DNA of 10,160 nt, from assembly GCA_028679405.1 (NCBI GenBank), contig JAJRBP010000023.1:1-10160 (forward strand), given 5' to 3'. Positions 1-6,718 of the stretch are shown here, piece after piece (position 1 is the first letter of the stretch; each line of letters opens with the position of its first letter). The notes under the pieces were generated by a model. It did no database searches. It saw nothing but the letters and a program-made list of their open reading frames with translations, and was not told the DNA's origin. Source of the stretch: Methanoregulaceae archaeon (GTDB lineage: Archaea > Halobacteriota > Methanomicrobia > Methanomicrobiales > Methanospirillaceae). The position numbers were made by a program, and so were the translations under genes.

Positions 1-287
1 ATCTTCATGTCGCTGGCGCCGTTCAGGTACTTCTTCACGAGCTTGGACATGAGGAGTGTTCCGCAGTGGAGGGACCCGGCCGTGTTCACGAGATCTTTCG
101 GGTCGGTGACGAGGGTCGGGACCGCATCGAAGAGGTCTACTCCGCGCCTGATCACGAAGACCGCGTCGACGATCTTCTTCTCGAGCGCGTACTTCCAGAG
201 GCCGGTGACGGCCCCGCCGAGCTCGGCCTTGTCTGCGATCGCCTTGTCTGTGGTCCATGCGTAGACCATGTCGCCTTTTGCTGCCAT
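1..287 (-). CDS. fdhB: Formate dehydrogenase beta subunit, F420-reducing (N-terminal part, cut by left window edge)
   Basis: First 95 codons of a protein beginning MAAKGDMVYAWTTDKAIADK; the rest lies beyond position 1. The stretch with GGAVTGLWKYALEKKIVDAV and the later AGSLHCG matches the N-terminal domain of the coenzyme F420 hydrogenase/dehydrogenase beta (FrhB/FdhB) family. Known role of the family: an iron-sulfur flavoprotein that passes electrons from the formate-oxidising alpha subunit to F420 in the cytoplasm. The start is well supported: the ATG follows the fdhA stop directly (TAAATG, no gap), and GGAGG lies 7 nt upstream inside the end of fdhA. Translation is therefore probably coupled to fdhA in one operon. 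The iron-sulfur and flavin regions cannot be inspected here. The FrhB family has paralogs, for instance in F420-reducing hydrogenase, but the fdhA neighbour makes FdhB the clear choice. Confidence 0.93.
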   Translation of the reverse strand, partial: MAAKGDMVYAWTTDKAIADKAELGGAVTGLWKYALEKKIVDAVFVIRRGVDLFDAVPTLVTDPKDLVNTAGSLHCGTLLMSKLVKKYLNGASDMK

Positions 288-2366
288 TTACTTCGCCTCC
301 GCAATCTTCTCGACCTTCACAGAACAGGCCTTGAACTCCGGGATCTTGGCGATCGGGTCGAGGGCGTTGTTGGTGAGCCGGTTTGCCGGGCACTCCGCGT
401 AGTGGAACGGCATGAACATGACGCCCTTCATGATATCGGGGGTGACCCTGGCGCCTACTTCCACCTGACCGCGGCGGGTAATTGCGCGGACCATCTCCTT
501 GTCCTTGATGCCGAGGGCCTTTGCGTCCTCTGGGTTGATCTCGATCCAGCCCGTGGGCTCCTCGGCCTCGAGGTGGGGCGAGCGCCGGGTCATCGTCCCG
601 GTGTGCCACTGCCAGATGCAACGGCCGGTGGTGAGGATGAACGGGTATTCCGCATCGGGAACCTCTGCGGGTGGTTTCCACTCGAGCGGGGTAAGCACGC
701 CGAGACCGTCGGGATTCGCGAACTTCGCACCGTGCAGGATCGGTGTTCCGGGGTGGTCTGCCGTCGGGCATGGCCAGTGTGCCGCCTCGGGCTTGTTGAG
801 CCTGGCGTAGTTCATTCCGGCATACGAGGGCGTGACCTTCGCGATCTCGGTGAAGATGTCTTCCGCGCTCTTCCACGGGAACTGCTTTGCGTACCCCATC
901 TTTGCGGCGAGCTCGCAGAAGATCACCCAGTCGAGTTTTGCCTGGCCTGGCGGGTCCTGGGCCTTTCTCCACATCTGGACGCGCCGTTCGGTCGAGGTCT
1001 GGGTCCCGTCCTTCTCTGCGTAGCAGGCTGCCGGCAGGACAACGTCCGCAAGGTTTGCGGTCTCGGTCATGAAGATGTCCTGGACGACGAGGAACTCGAG
1101 GTTCTTCATCGCGTGCTCCACGTGCGTCAGGTCGGGGTCAGAGATCATCGGATTCTCGCCCATGATGTACATGCATTTCAGTTCGCCTGGCTTCGCCGTG
1201 AGCACGTCCATCATTGTGGTTACCTCATAGCCGTTCTTCGCCTCGGCGATGCCGTCGGGGAATCCCCATGCATCCGCGAACTTCTTGTGCGCCGCTTCGT
1301 CGATCACCTTCTGGTACCCGGTGAAGACGACCGGCAGCGCTCCCATGTCGCAGGCGCCCTGCACGTTGTTCTGGCCACGGAGTGCGTTCACACCGCAACC
1401 GGGCTTCCCGAGGTTTCCGGTGACCATCTGGATATTCGCGCAGCTCTTCACGTTGTCGACACCGACGGTGTGCTGGGTGATTCCCATCGAGTACAGGATA
1501 CAGGCCGAGTCGGCCTTTGCGAACCACTCGGTCGCCTGTTTCAGCTGAGCGACCGGGATGCCGGAGATCTTCGAGACGTTCTCGAGGCTGTAAGTCGGCT
1601 TCATCACGACTTCTTTCAGCTTCTCGAAGTCCTTCGTCCGGTTCGCGATGAACTCCTTGTCTTCCCAGCCGTTCCTGATGATCTCCTGCATCATCCCGTT
1701 CAGGATCGCGACATCGCTTCCCGACCGGAACTGCATGTACAGGTCGGCCTGTTTTGCAGTCGGCGTCCGCCTGGGGTCGGCATAGATGATCTTCGCGCCG
1801 TTCATCTTGGCCTGCATCACCTTGCGACCGATCAGCGGGTGCTGCTCGAAGGTGTTGCTCCCGAGGATGAAACAGCATTTCGACTGGGCGATGTCCAGGA
1901 TTGAGTTCGTCATCGCACCCGAGCCGAATGCAGCCGCAAGCCCTGCGACCGTCGATGCGTGGCAGAGCCTCGCACAGTGGTCGATGTGCCGCGTCTTCAT
2001 CACTCCGCGGGCGAACTTCATCATCGCGTAGTTCTCCTCGTTTGAGACACGCGCCGATGCGAGACACGCCATCTCGTCAGGCTTGAACGACTTGAACTTC
2101 TTAGCAATCAGCTCGTAGGCCTCGTCCCAGCTCGCTTCGACAAACTTGCCGTCCTTCTTGATGAGCGGCGTCGTCAGGCGATCGGGGCTGTTGATGAACT
2201 CGTGGGCGTAGGTGCCTTTCGGGCAGAGCTTCCCCTCGTTCACCGGCGAACGGTGGTACGGCGCGACGCCGACGACCTTCCCGTCCTTTACCACGAGGTT
2301 GAATGTGCATCCTGTCCCGCAATACGGGCAGGTTGTCTGTACATACTTCATGTTCATAGTACTCAT
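288..2366 (-). CDS. fdhA: Formate dehydrogenase alpha subunit (Mo/W-bis-MGD catalytic subunit, Cys form)
   Basis: Full-length 692-residue member of the molybdopterin oxidoreductase family; oxidises formate to CO2 and hands electrons to FdhB for F420 reduction. An N-terminal [4Fe-4S] site is seen as CPYCGTGC (C13, C16, C20) plus C48 in KLCPKG. The metal ligand sits in ARLCHASTVAGL as C135 followed by H136, so this is the cysteine rather than selenocysteine form. Pterin-binding stretches include FILGSNTFEQHPLIGRK (about 167-182), YADPRRTPT (about 195-203), NALRGQNNVQGACDMG with R330 in the position of the family's catalytic arginine, and YIMGENP. The C-terminal dinucleotide-binding domain begins near residue 575. 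Met1, Met4 and Met6 are all possible starts. None has a good Shine-Dalgarno, and the TATA-like box at 2393-2400 would give an RNA starting only a few bases before Met1, so a leaderless start is likely. The high GC content leaves a long open antisense frame, which is not a gene. Confidence 0.96.
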   Translation of the reverse strand: MSTMNMKYVQTTCPYCGTGCTFNLVVKDGKVVGVAPYHRSPVNEGKLCPKGTYAHEFINSPDRLTTPLIKKDGKFVEASWDEAYELIAKKFKSFKPDEMACLASARVSNEENYAMMKFARGVMKTRHIDHCARLCHASTVAGLAAAFGSGAMTNSILDIAQSKCCFILGSNTFEQHPLIGRKVMQAKMNGAKIIYADPRRTPTAKQADLYMQFRSGSDVAILNGMMQEIIRNGWEDKEFIANRTKDFEKLKEVVMKPTYSLENVSKISGIPVAQLKQATEWFAKADSACILYSMGITQHTVGVDNVKSCANIQMVTGNLGKPGCGVNALRGQNNVQGACDMGALPVVFTGYQKVIDEAAHKKFADAWGFPDGIAEAKNGYEVTTMMDVLTAKPGELKCMYIMGENPMISDPDLTHVEHAMKNLEFLVVQDIFMTETANLADVVLPAACYAEKDGTQTSTERRVQMWRKAQDPPGQAKLDWVIFCELAAKMGYAKQFPWKSAEDIFTEIAKVTPSYAGMNYARLNKPEAAHWPCPTADHPGTPILHGAKFANPDGLGVLTPLEWKPPAEVPDAEYPFILTTGRCIWQWHTGTMTRRSPHLEAEEPTGWIEINPEDAKALGIKDKEMVRAITRRGQVEVGARVTPDIMKGVMFMPFHYAECPANRLTNNALDPIAKIPEFKACSVKVEKIAEAK

Positions 2367-2392
2367 CTATGCAGAAGAGGTCACGATGGAGG

Positions 2393-2400
2393 GTATTTAA
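2393..2400 (-). promoter_or_regulatory. Probable TATA box of the fdhA-fdhB operon
   Basis: On the minus strand this reads TTAAATAC in an AT-rich patch. Its centre is about 30 nt from the fdhA ATG at 2366. With the usual archaeal distance of about 26 nt from TATA to transcription start, the RNA would begin around 2371, giving a near-leaderless message, which agrees with the lack of a Shine-Dalgarno. The B-recognition element is not clear. Confidence 0.45.
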
Positions 2401-2453
2401 CACTAATGTTTAACTGGGATCAAATTGATGAATATTGGTGGGTAAGCTTTCGG

Positions 2454-2473
2454 ACCTGACCGTGATGTCAGGT
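2454..2473. repeat. Perfect 7-bp inverted repeat between fdhA and the plus-strand gene (possible operator)
   Basis: The arms ACCTGAC and GTCAGGT are separated by the 6-base spacer CGTGAT. The repeat lies about 90 nt upstream of the fdhA start and about 80 nt upstream of the 2556 start, beyond the TATA-like boxes of both. That placement would suit an activator or shared regulator site. It could also be a weak hairpin followed by AAAA. No transcription factor can be assigned from sequence. Confidence 0.35.
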
Positions 2474-2512
2474 AAAATCGTGGGATTATCATGACTGAAA
2501 CAGGATATTATC

Positions 2513-2520
2513 TGATATAC
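2513..2520 (+). promoter_or_regulatory. Possible TATA box for the plus-strand zinc-ribbon gene
   Basis: TGATATAC lies 36-43 nt upstream of the ATG at 2556, which would put a transcript start near 2540. The resulting short leader contains GGTGAG (2545-2550), a good archaeal ribosome binding site 5 nt before the ATG. The box is only moderately similar to consensus. Confidence 0.35.
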
Positions 2521-2555
2521 GGGGTCAGATACAGATCGGCGTGCGGTGAGTCAGG

Positions 2556-3128
2556 ATGAAAGATATCCTGGTGCCACCCATGCTCTCTTCCCTGGTGGTA
2601 GCCGGACTCATCGGGATAGACGGACACACCTTCGACAATCTCGCGACATGCCCTCACTGCGGGGGCGAAGTCACCGGGTACGATTATAAGGAGAGGAAAT
2701 TTGCAACGCTGATAGAAGAGGGTGGAAGCCGGACGATCAGGGTCCGGGTGAAGAGGTTCTCGTGCCGTTCGTGCGGCCGGGTCTCGTACGCGGAAGCGCC
2801 GTTCTACGAGGATGCCAACCTCGGGGCACCGGTTGTCGATCTCTGTGTGACTCTCTCGGCATCGATGGCGTACAACCGGGTATCGAGAGTGCTCGGGTCG
2901 ATGGGAATCCTCGTGGACAGGGGCACCATCCGGAATTACTCAGGCCGGGACGCCGCCGCTGTTGCGACCACACGGATTTACGGTTTCCTGCTGCCCCTCT
3001 CAATTCTCACGCTCTCCTCGTTTGTCGTCAACGGACAGGGGGGTTCCGTCCCGGGGGCAGAACCGGTCGTCCCCCGGAGACTCCCACCCGCAGACAGGGC
3101 ATCGTCTCTTTTCCCGCCTGCCGAGTAG
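2556..3128 (+). CDS. Zinc-ribbon/helix-turn-helix protein of unknown function, transposase-like N-terminus, possibly truncated
   Basis: 190 residues in the open frame; I do not recognise a named family. CPHCG (C32, C35) and CRSCG (C70, C73) frame a zinc ribbon with a basic strand between them. Residues about 88-129 (from LGAPVVDLCVTL to VDRGTIRNY) look like a helix-turn-helix. A zinc ribbon followed by such a helical domain is common in the N-terminal halves of archaeal transposases and related DNA-binding proteins; there is no catalytic domain. The start is supported by GGTGAG 5 nt upstream. From about residue 149 the frame runs antisense to the small zinc-ribbon membrane gene at 3000-3227, and residues 160-190 are rich in Pro and Arg. 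The true C-terminus may therefore be lost, leaving a remnant; the alternative is a genuine convergent overlap. Third-position GC is about 70 percent in both overlapping frames, so it does not decide. Confidence 0.55.
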   Translation: MKDILVPPMLSSLVVAGLIGIDGHTFDNLATCPHCGGEVTGYDYKERKFATLIEEGGSRTIRVRVKRFSCRSCGRVSYAEAPFYEDANLGAPVVDLCVTLSASMAYNRVSRVLGSMGILVDRGTIRNYSGRDAAAVATTRIYGFLLPLSILTLSSFVVNGQGGSVPGAEPVVPRRLPPADRASSLFPPAE

Positions 3129-3227
3129 GCCTGGGATCAACGGGACAAACAGGACAAGGAAGAAGAAGGGCACCCCCAGGAGGAACAGCAGGATCGAAAG
3201 CCCGACCGAACCTGCAAAGAGGATCAG
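3000..3227 (-). CDS. Small membrane-anchored zinc-ribbon protein (start codon uncertain)
   Basis: A short frame, about 75 residues, in the same direction as mfnF and directly after it. Read from the CTG at 3227 it has a hydrophobic N-terminus of about 34 residues (two short membrane helices or one hairpin, with LSILLFLLGVPFFFLVLF), then RREKRR, then CPVCGW (C43, C46) and FCPRDGTPL (C57, with D60 in the fourth ligand position), and a charged tail ending EREN. The paired zinc knuckle and the positive-inside arginines make this a convincing protein. The start is the weak point: no ATG, GTG or TTG lies just upstream in frame. CTG 3227 overlaps the mfnF stop as CTGA, echoing the ATGA between mfnD and mfnF; the first standard start is GTG 3173, which gives 57 residues and one helix. 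Function unknown; operon position suggests co-expression with methanofuran genes. Confidence 0.62.
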   Translation of the reverse strand: MILFAGSVGLSILLFLLGVPFFFLVLFVPLIPGLLGRREKRRCPVCGWESPGDDRFCPRDGTPLSVDDKRGEREN

Positions 3228-4162
3228 GGCGGGAACGGCTGGTCTCGCAGTGCCACCTCCCTTACCGCGAAGGCGGGAAGAGCATCCGCTGCCTCGCCTA
3301 TCTCCTCCGCCAGGTCCTTTCCTCCAAGCACCTCTGCGAGGAGCTCCGAACCGATACCGGCGGTGAGTACCTCGGATGCACCATACTGCGCTGCAATGCG
3401 TCGTACTTCCCCGGCGATCAGTCCCTGCTGTGCCGTCCAGAAAGCTTTCGCGATATCCATTATGCCCGCCCCCCCGATCTCTTCAGGATCGGCACAGACG
3501 ACGCGGGCGATACGCCTTTCCGCCCCGGCGATGCTTTTTTCACCTTTATCCGGTGTTTCGCACGTGTAGCCTGCGGGATCGATATGCCCGAGAAGCAGGT
3601 GGGCGTCCGCACTCTGGGCAAAATACTCGGAACTTGTCCTGGTCTCTGTCCCGTTTACCCGGACTTCCTGGAGCGTCGTCGCGATGTTCGTGCGGAGCAT
3701 GCCCGTATAGAGGAGATAGCCCCGCTGCAGCCGGGAGAGGTCCGTAAGACCGAGCAGGGAGGGAAACGCCGGGACGGGGATGATATCGGTGGTGGTGCTC
3801 CCCATGTCGACCAGGACGGCGCTGGGGTGGGAATCGCGGAGCCAGTCCGCCGCGGCAAGCCAGTTCGCTGCTGCCAGGCACGGCGCCGGCCCGGAATGGA
3901 ACCTGCCGTCGGTTCCGTAAAACCGCGCCCCGGGAAACTGTGAAAGAACTGCCCTGACGATGAACTCTATCCCCTCATCCTTCGAGGAGAAACAGTCGGC
4001 GAGTTCCCCGCTCATGACCACAGCCGCCCTTTCGTCGTCCCAGCGGTGCCCTGAAAGGATCCCCTTGATCGGCGATCCTTTCCAGAGGGGACAATAGTGG
4101 ACCGATACGCCTCCGTCCCCCACGCACTTGAGGTTCGCACCGCCTACATCAATCCCGATCAT
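3224..4162 (-). CDS. mfnF: Methanofuran biosynthesis protein MfnF (APMF-Glu synthase)
   Basis: 312 residues, the usual length for the family. The N-terminal MIGIDVGGANLK is the phosphate-binding start of an ASKHA fold (hydantoinase/oxoprolinase type), followed by VLVDMGSTTTDIIPV (about 116-130) and a late glycine-rich VLTAGIGSELLAEVLGG. Known role of the family: MfnF joins the diphosphate-activated aminomethylfuran unit to gamma-glutamyltyramine, making the core of methanofuran in the cytoplasm. The ATG overlaps the mfnD stop as ATGA (4162-4159), so translation is coupled and a two-gene methanofuran operon is clear. The order mfnD then mfnF links the ligase that makes gamma-glutamyltyramine to the enzyme that uses it. 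Assignment rests on motif recognition plus the mfnD neighbour; related kinase-like hydantoinase proteins exist but are much less likely here. Confidence 0.88.
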   Translation of the reverse strand: MIGIDVGGANLKCVGDGGVSVHYCPLWKGSPIKGILSGHRWDDERAAVVMSGELADCFSSKDEGIEFIVRAVLSQFPGARFYGTDGRFHSGPAPCLAAANWLAAADWLRDSHPSAVLVDMGSTTTDIIPVPAFPSLLGLTDLSRLQRGYLLYTGMLRTNIATTLQEVRVNGTETRTSSEYFAQSADAHLLLGHIDPAGYTCETPDKGEKSIAGAERRIARVVCADPEEIGGAGIMDIAKAFWTAQQGLIAGEVRRIAAQYGASEVLTAGIGSELLAEVLGGKDLAEEIGEAADALPAFAVREVALRDQPFPP

Positions 4163-5046
4163 ACGGGTCGCACCCTTCCTGCATGATCATACCTGACACG
4201 CCGGTTCGCTTTCACCGCTTCCGGCCCGCCTCCCCTCGATGCGGAAACGAGGATCTCTGCGATCTCGCCTTCAATGCAGGCCGCTATCCCGACAATACTC
4301 GTCGTGATCCGGGGGTTCACGTCGACGACATAGACCTTGTCCGCCACCACGACGTCCACACCCGTGTATCCCTGGCACCCGAGCACGTTCACCACCGAGA
4401 TCGCGGTTTTCACGATCTCATCCTTCCGGTCGTGGTCCACCGGGGTCTCCCCGCCCTGATAGCGGAACTTTCCGTCGGGGGTCAACTCGATGTACTGCCT
4501 GTTTATCGCGAGAAGAAGCGGTGTTTTGCCGGTGTAGTATTCGCATACGTTACCGACAACCCGGCTCCCGACCAGGCTCACGCTCAGGTGTTCCCCCTCG
4601 ATGTACTTCTGGGATATCTCGCCGTCCAGGGCTTTCCTGTCGGAAAGAACGACGCCCTGCGACCCGCACCCGCTCACTGGTTTTATCACGCGGAGGCCGG
4701 TCTCCACTTCATCCGGCACTGCGATACCGTGGGCGGCGAGGGTCCGGCCGGTGAGGCGCTTGTTTGCGCAGACCGCCGCACTCATGCTGCCGCACCCGAT
4801 ATTGTGTGTCGTTTCCTCGAGAGTCCTGGTAAATCCGGGGAGGAGGTGATCAGGTGCAATCACGAGGCCGATATCGCAAACCGGGGCGAGTCTGCGTATC
4901 TCCGATGCAAAATCCCCTTCCTCAGGCGAGACCACCTCGAATCCTGTAGCCCGGAAACTGGCTTTCAGGACCGAATACATCGCCTCTCCCTCCGGTGCCA
5001 GGACCGGGTCGTGGTACCGTGCATATTCTGCAAGAAGGGCTCTCAT
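4159..5046 (-). CDS. mfnD: Tyramine--L-glutamate ligase (ATP-grasp)
   Basis: 295-residue ATP-grasp enzyme that joins glutamate to tyramine with ATP, giving gamma-glutamyltyramine for methanofuran. Visible ATP-grasp elements: IKPVSGCGSQGV with K122 (about 121-132), EGEHLSVSLVG (150-160), GYTGVDVVV with D231, and VDVNPRITTS (241-250), where D242 and N244 fit the metal-binding positions. An N-terminal stretch LEETTHNIGCGSMSAAVCANKRLTG (77-100) precedes the ATP domain, as in this family. The ATG at 5046 is preferred because the protein aligns naturally from MRALLAEYARY; another ATG at 5050 is in a different frame. No Shine-Dalgarno is visible. The gene is divergent from surE across an 80-nt gap and is followed by mfnF with a 4-nt overlap. 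Other carboxylate-amine ATP-grasp ligases are an alternative, but the mfnF neighbour makes MfnD the best call. Confidence 0.9.
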   Translation of the reverse strand: MRALLAEYARYHDPVLAPEGEAMYSVLKASFRATGFEVVSPEEGDFASEIRRLAPVCDIGLVIAPDHLLPGFTRTLEETTHNIGCGSMSAAVCANKRLTGRTLAAHGIAVPDEVETGLRVIKPVSGCGSQGVVLSDRKALDGEISQKYIEGEHLSVSLVGSRVVGNVCEYYTGKTPLLLAINRQYIELTPDGKFRYQGGETPVDHDRKDEIVKTAISVVNVLGCQGYTGVDVVVADKVYVVDVNPRITTSIVGIAACIEGEIAEILVSASRGGGPEAVKANRRVRYDHAGRVRPV

Positions 5047-5126
5047 TCATAGATCGGTGGGGTGTGCGGGGTGATTACCCTGACGATGGATCAGGTATTT
5101 CTCTCCTGCCCGCCAACCCCTCCGTG
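5047..5126. promoter_or_regulatory. Divergent promoter region of mfnD and surE
   Basis: This 80-nt gap must carry both promoters unless they lie inside the genes. The only AT-rich element is around 5092-5102 (AGGTATTTCTC on the plus strand, GAGAAATACCT on the minus). It is placed about 26-30 nt before the surE ATG, consistent with a leaderless surE message, and about 50 nt before the mfnD ATG. Neither gene has a clear Shine-Dalgarno. The boxes are weak matches, so the call is tentative. Confidence 0.3.
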
Positions 5127-5924
5127 ATGAAGACCCGGATCCTTCTTACCAACGACGACGGGGTAAATTCCGCCGGTTTATGGGCTGCATACGAGGCCCT
5201 TGCTGACATCGCAGAGATCACGGTGGTCGCCCCCGCGACACAGCAGAGCGCGGTAGGGAGGTCAATCTCTATATTCGAGCCGATCAGGGCGAGCGAGGTG
5301 GCAATCAACGGCGTCCGCGCCTGGGCAGTGGGGGGAAAGCCCACCGACTCTGTCATTATCGGGCTGTTTGCACTCGATCTCCGGCCGGCCCTCGTGGTCA
5401 GCGGCATCAATATCGGTGAGAACCTCTCCACCGAGTCGATCATGACCTCAGGCACTGTCGGCGCTGCACTCGAGGCATCGAACCAGGGCACCCCTGCAGT
5501 GGCGTTCTCCCTCCAGGTCGAGGACCAGGGGGACAAGTTCGACGATCCGCGATTCTATCGCCAGAGTTTCGAGGGTGCGAAGAAAGTGGTGCGGGATGTC
5601 TGCGAACGGCTGATCCGGAGCGGATTTCCCTCCGAGGCCGATGTCATCAATATCAATGTCCCGTCGCGTATCACCGGGGGGTACGAGATCACCCGCCTGG
5701 CGCACAAACTGTTCCGGACAGGCGTGGAAAAACGTCTCGACCCCCGGGGGAGGCCCTATTTCTGGATAAACGGTCCCCTCGTTGACGACGCTGAGGAAGG
5801 GACCGACGTGCATGCCGTGAGGAAGGGCAACGTCTCGATCACGCCGGTAACGCTCGACTGCACCTCGGGAGCGGCAAACCCTCAGCTGGCGAAGATGTTT
5901 CCGGATGGGGAGCGCCTCCCCTGA
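5127..5924 (+). CDS. surE: 5'/3'-nucleotidase SurE
   Basis: 265 residues, the normal size for SurE, a cytoplasmic metal-dependent phosphatase of nucleoside monophosphates. The N-terminus MKTRILLTNDDGVNSAGL holds the metal-binding pair D10 and D11; TQQSAVGRSIS supplies S41; GGKPTDSV corresponds to the family GTPADCV; SGINIGENLSTESIMTSGTVGAA (92-114) is the signature loop, with N95 as the remaining metal ligand. The frame stays open upstream to about 4995, antisense to mfnD, but the ATG at 5127 places NDDG at the standard position, so the longer version is rejected. GTG at 5124 is an adjacent alternative that changes only one residue. The gene is divergent from mfnD and followed by two oligo-T tracts before rpiA, so it may be transcribed on its own. 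Confidence 0.95.
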   Translation: MKTRILLTNDDGVNSAGLWAAYEALADIAEITVVAPATQQSAVGRSISIFEPIRASEVAINGVRAWAVGGKPTDSVIIGLFALDLRPALVVSGINIGENLSTESIMTSGTVGAALEASNQGTPAVAFSLQVEDQGDKFDDPRFYRQSFEGAKKVVRDVCERLIRSGFPSEADVININVPSRITGGYEITRLAHKLFRTGVEKRLDPRGRPYFWINGPLVDDAEEGTDVHAVRKGNVSITPVTLDCTSGAANPQLAKMFPDGERLP

Positions 5925-5929
5925 ACGGG

Positions 5930-5946
5930 TTTTTTCCTCTTTTTTT
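5930..5946 (+). terminator. Oligo-T terminator after surE
   Basis: Two T-runs, T6 at 5930-5935 and T7 at 5940-5946, begin 6 nt after the surE stop. Archaeal RNA polymerase terminates at such tracts without needing a hairpin. Because they precede rpiA, some or all transcription of rpiA probably starts afresh; the AT-rich TTTTTAATC at the end of the tract may double as its TATA region. Confidence 0.6.
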
Positions 5947-6006
5947 AATCAGTCTCCGGAAAGTCGGACAGAAAAATGTATGCGGTTTGCAGGGTCACAC
6001 AATTCT

Positions 6007-6699
6007 ATGCAGGATGCTGGTAAGAGAGATGCCGGGGCCCGTGCGGCCGATCTGGTGCGGGACGGGACGGTCCTCGGCCTGGGGACCGGATCCACGGTCT
6101 TCTTCGCGGTCGAGCGCCTCCGGTCGCGGATAGCTGAAGGACTCGACCTCGTCGCGGTTCCCACCTCGTACCAGGCTGCGATGCGGGCAAGGGAAGCCGG
6201 GATACCTCTCACCACACTCGATGAGCACCCGGAAGTCGATGCGACCATTGACGGGGCTGACCAGGTCGACGGCTGCCTCCGGCTTATCAAGGGTCGCGGA
6301 GCGGCACACACACGGGAAAAATGTGTTGCAGCCGCCTCCGCCCGTCTCTTTATCGCAGTTGACCCCTCGAAAATGGTGGGCGTTCTGACCGGGCCGATCC
6401 CGGTCGAGGTCCTGCCCTTTGCCTGTAAGCCTGTAATGGCCCGGATTGCAGGCCTCGGGGGGGAGGGGGTGTTGAGGGAAGGACTCAGGAAGGATGGTCC
6501 TGTTATCACCGATAACGGGAATTTCGTCCTCGATGCCAGGTTCGGGGCAATCTCCGATCCAGAACACCTCGAGGCCGCCATCGAGGCGATCCCCGGGGTC
6601 GTCGCCGCAGGGCTCTTTACCGGGTTTACAGAAAGGACGACGGTTCTGGTCGGGGAGAAGGACGGTGTCCGTATTCTCGGCAGGCAGCCTGGCCTGTAA
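6007..6699 (+). CDS. rpiA: Ribose-5-phosphate isomerase A
   Basis: 230 residues from the ATG at 6007, the usual RpiA length; interconverts ribose 5-phosphate and ribulose 5-phosphate in the cytoplasm. Signature motifs: GLGTGST (24-30) for phosphate binding, DGADQVD (82-88) and IKGRGAAHTREKCVAA (94-109), with the catalytic residues D82, D85, K95 and E104 all present. The family usually has KGGGAA, so the arginine in KGRGAA is a mild oddity. VVAAGLFTGF near the C-terminus is also typical. An in-frame ATG at 5980 would add nine residues and cannot be excluded; 6007 was preferred because the protein begins as family members do (MQDAGKRDAGARAADLV). In methanogens without an oxidative pentose phosphate pathway this enzyme serves ribose supply for nucleotides (family knowledge). 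It converges with the winged-helix gene at 6719. Confidence 0.95.
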   Translation: MQDAGKRDAGARAADLVRDGTVLGLGTGSTVFFAVERLRSRIAEGLDLVAVPTSYQAAMRAREAGIPLTTLDEHPEVDATIDGADQVDGCLRLIKGRGAAHTREKCVAAASARLFIAVDPSKMVGVLTGPIPVEVLPFACKPVMARIAGLGGEGVLREGLRKDGPVITDNGNFVLDARFGAISDPEHLEAAIEAIPGVVAAGLFTGFTERTTVLVGEKDGVRILGRQPGL

Positions 6700-6704
6700 C
6701 AACC

Positions 6705-6711
6705 TTTTTTT
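6705..6711 (+). terminator. Oligo-T terminator after rpiA
   Basis: A run of seven T lies 5 nt after the rpiA stop, in the 19-nt gap before the converging winged-helix gene. A T-run of this kind is a sufficient termination signal in archaea. Confidence 0.6.
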
Positions 6712-6718
6712 GATCCGG

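Noticed and set aside
66..1904. A 612-codon open frame on the plus strand, antisense to fdhA and fdhB
   Set aside because: High GC leaves long open antisense frames. The translation is rich in Arg, His, Val and Leu without domains, while the minus strand encodes unmistakable FdhA.
1960..1964. Selenocysteine at the formate dehydrogenase active site
   Set aside because: The active-site codon (C135, in ARLCHAS) is an ordinary cysteine codon and there is no in-frame TGA.
2762..3943. A 393-codon plus-strand open frame antisense to mfnF
   Set aside because: It has the same antisense composition artefact, no recognisable motifs, and crosses both a real plus-strand gene and mfnF.
4183..5052. Plus-strand open frame antisense to mfnD
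   Set aside because: It mirrors mfnD almost exactly, and the translation has no conserved motif.
4995..5126. 44-residue N-terminal extension of SurE
   Set aside because: It is antisense to the mfnD start, and family members begin a few residues before NDDG.
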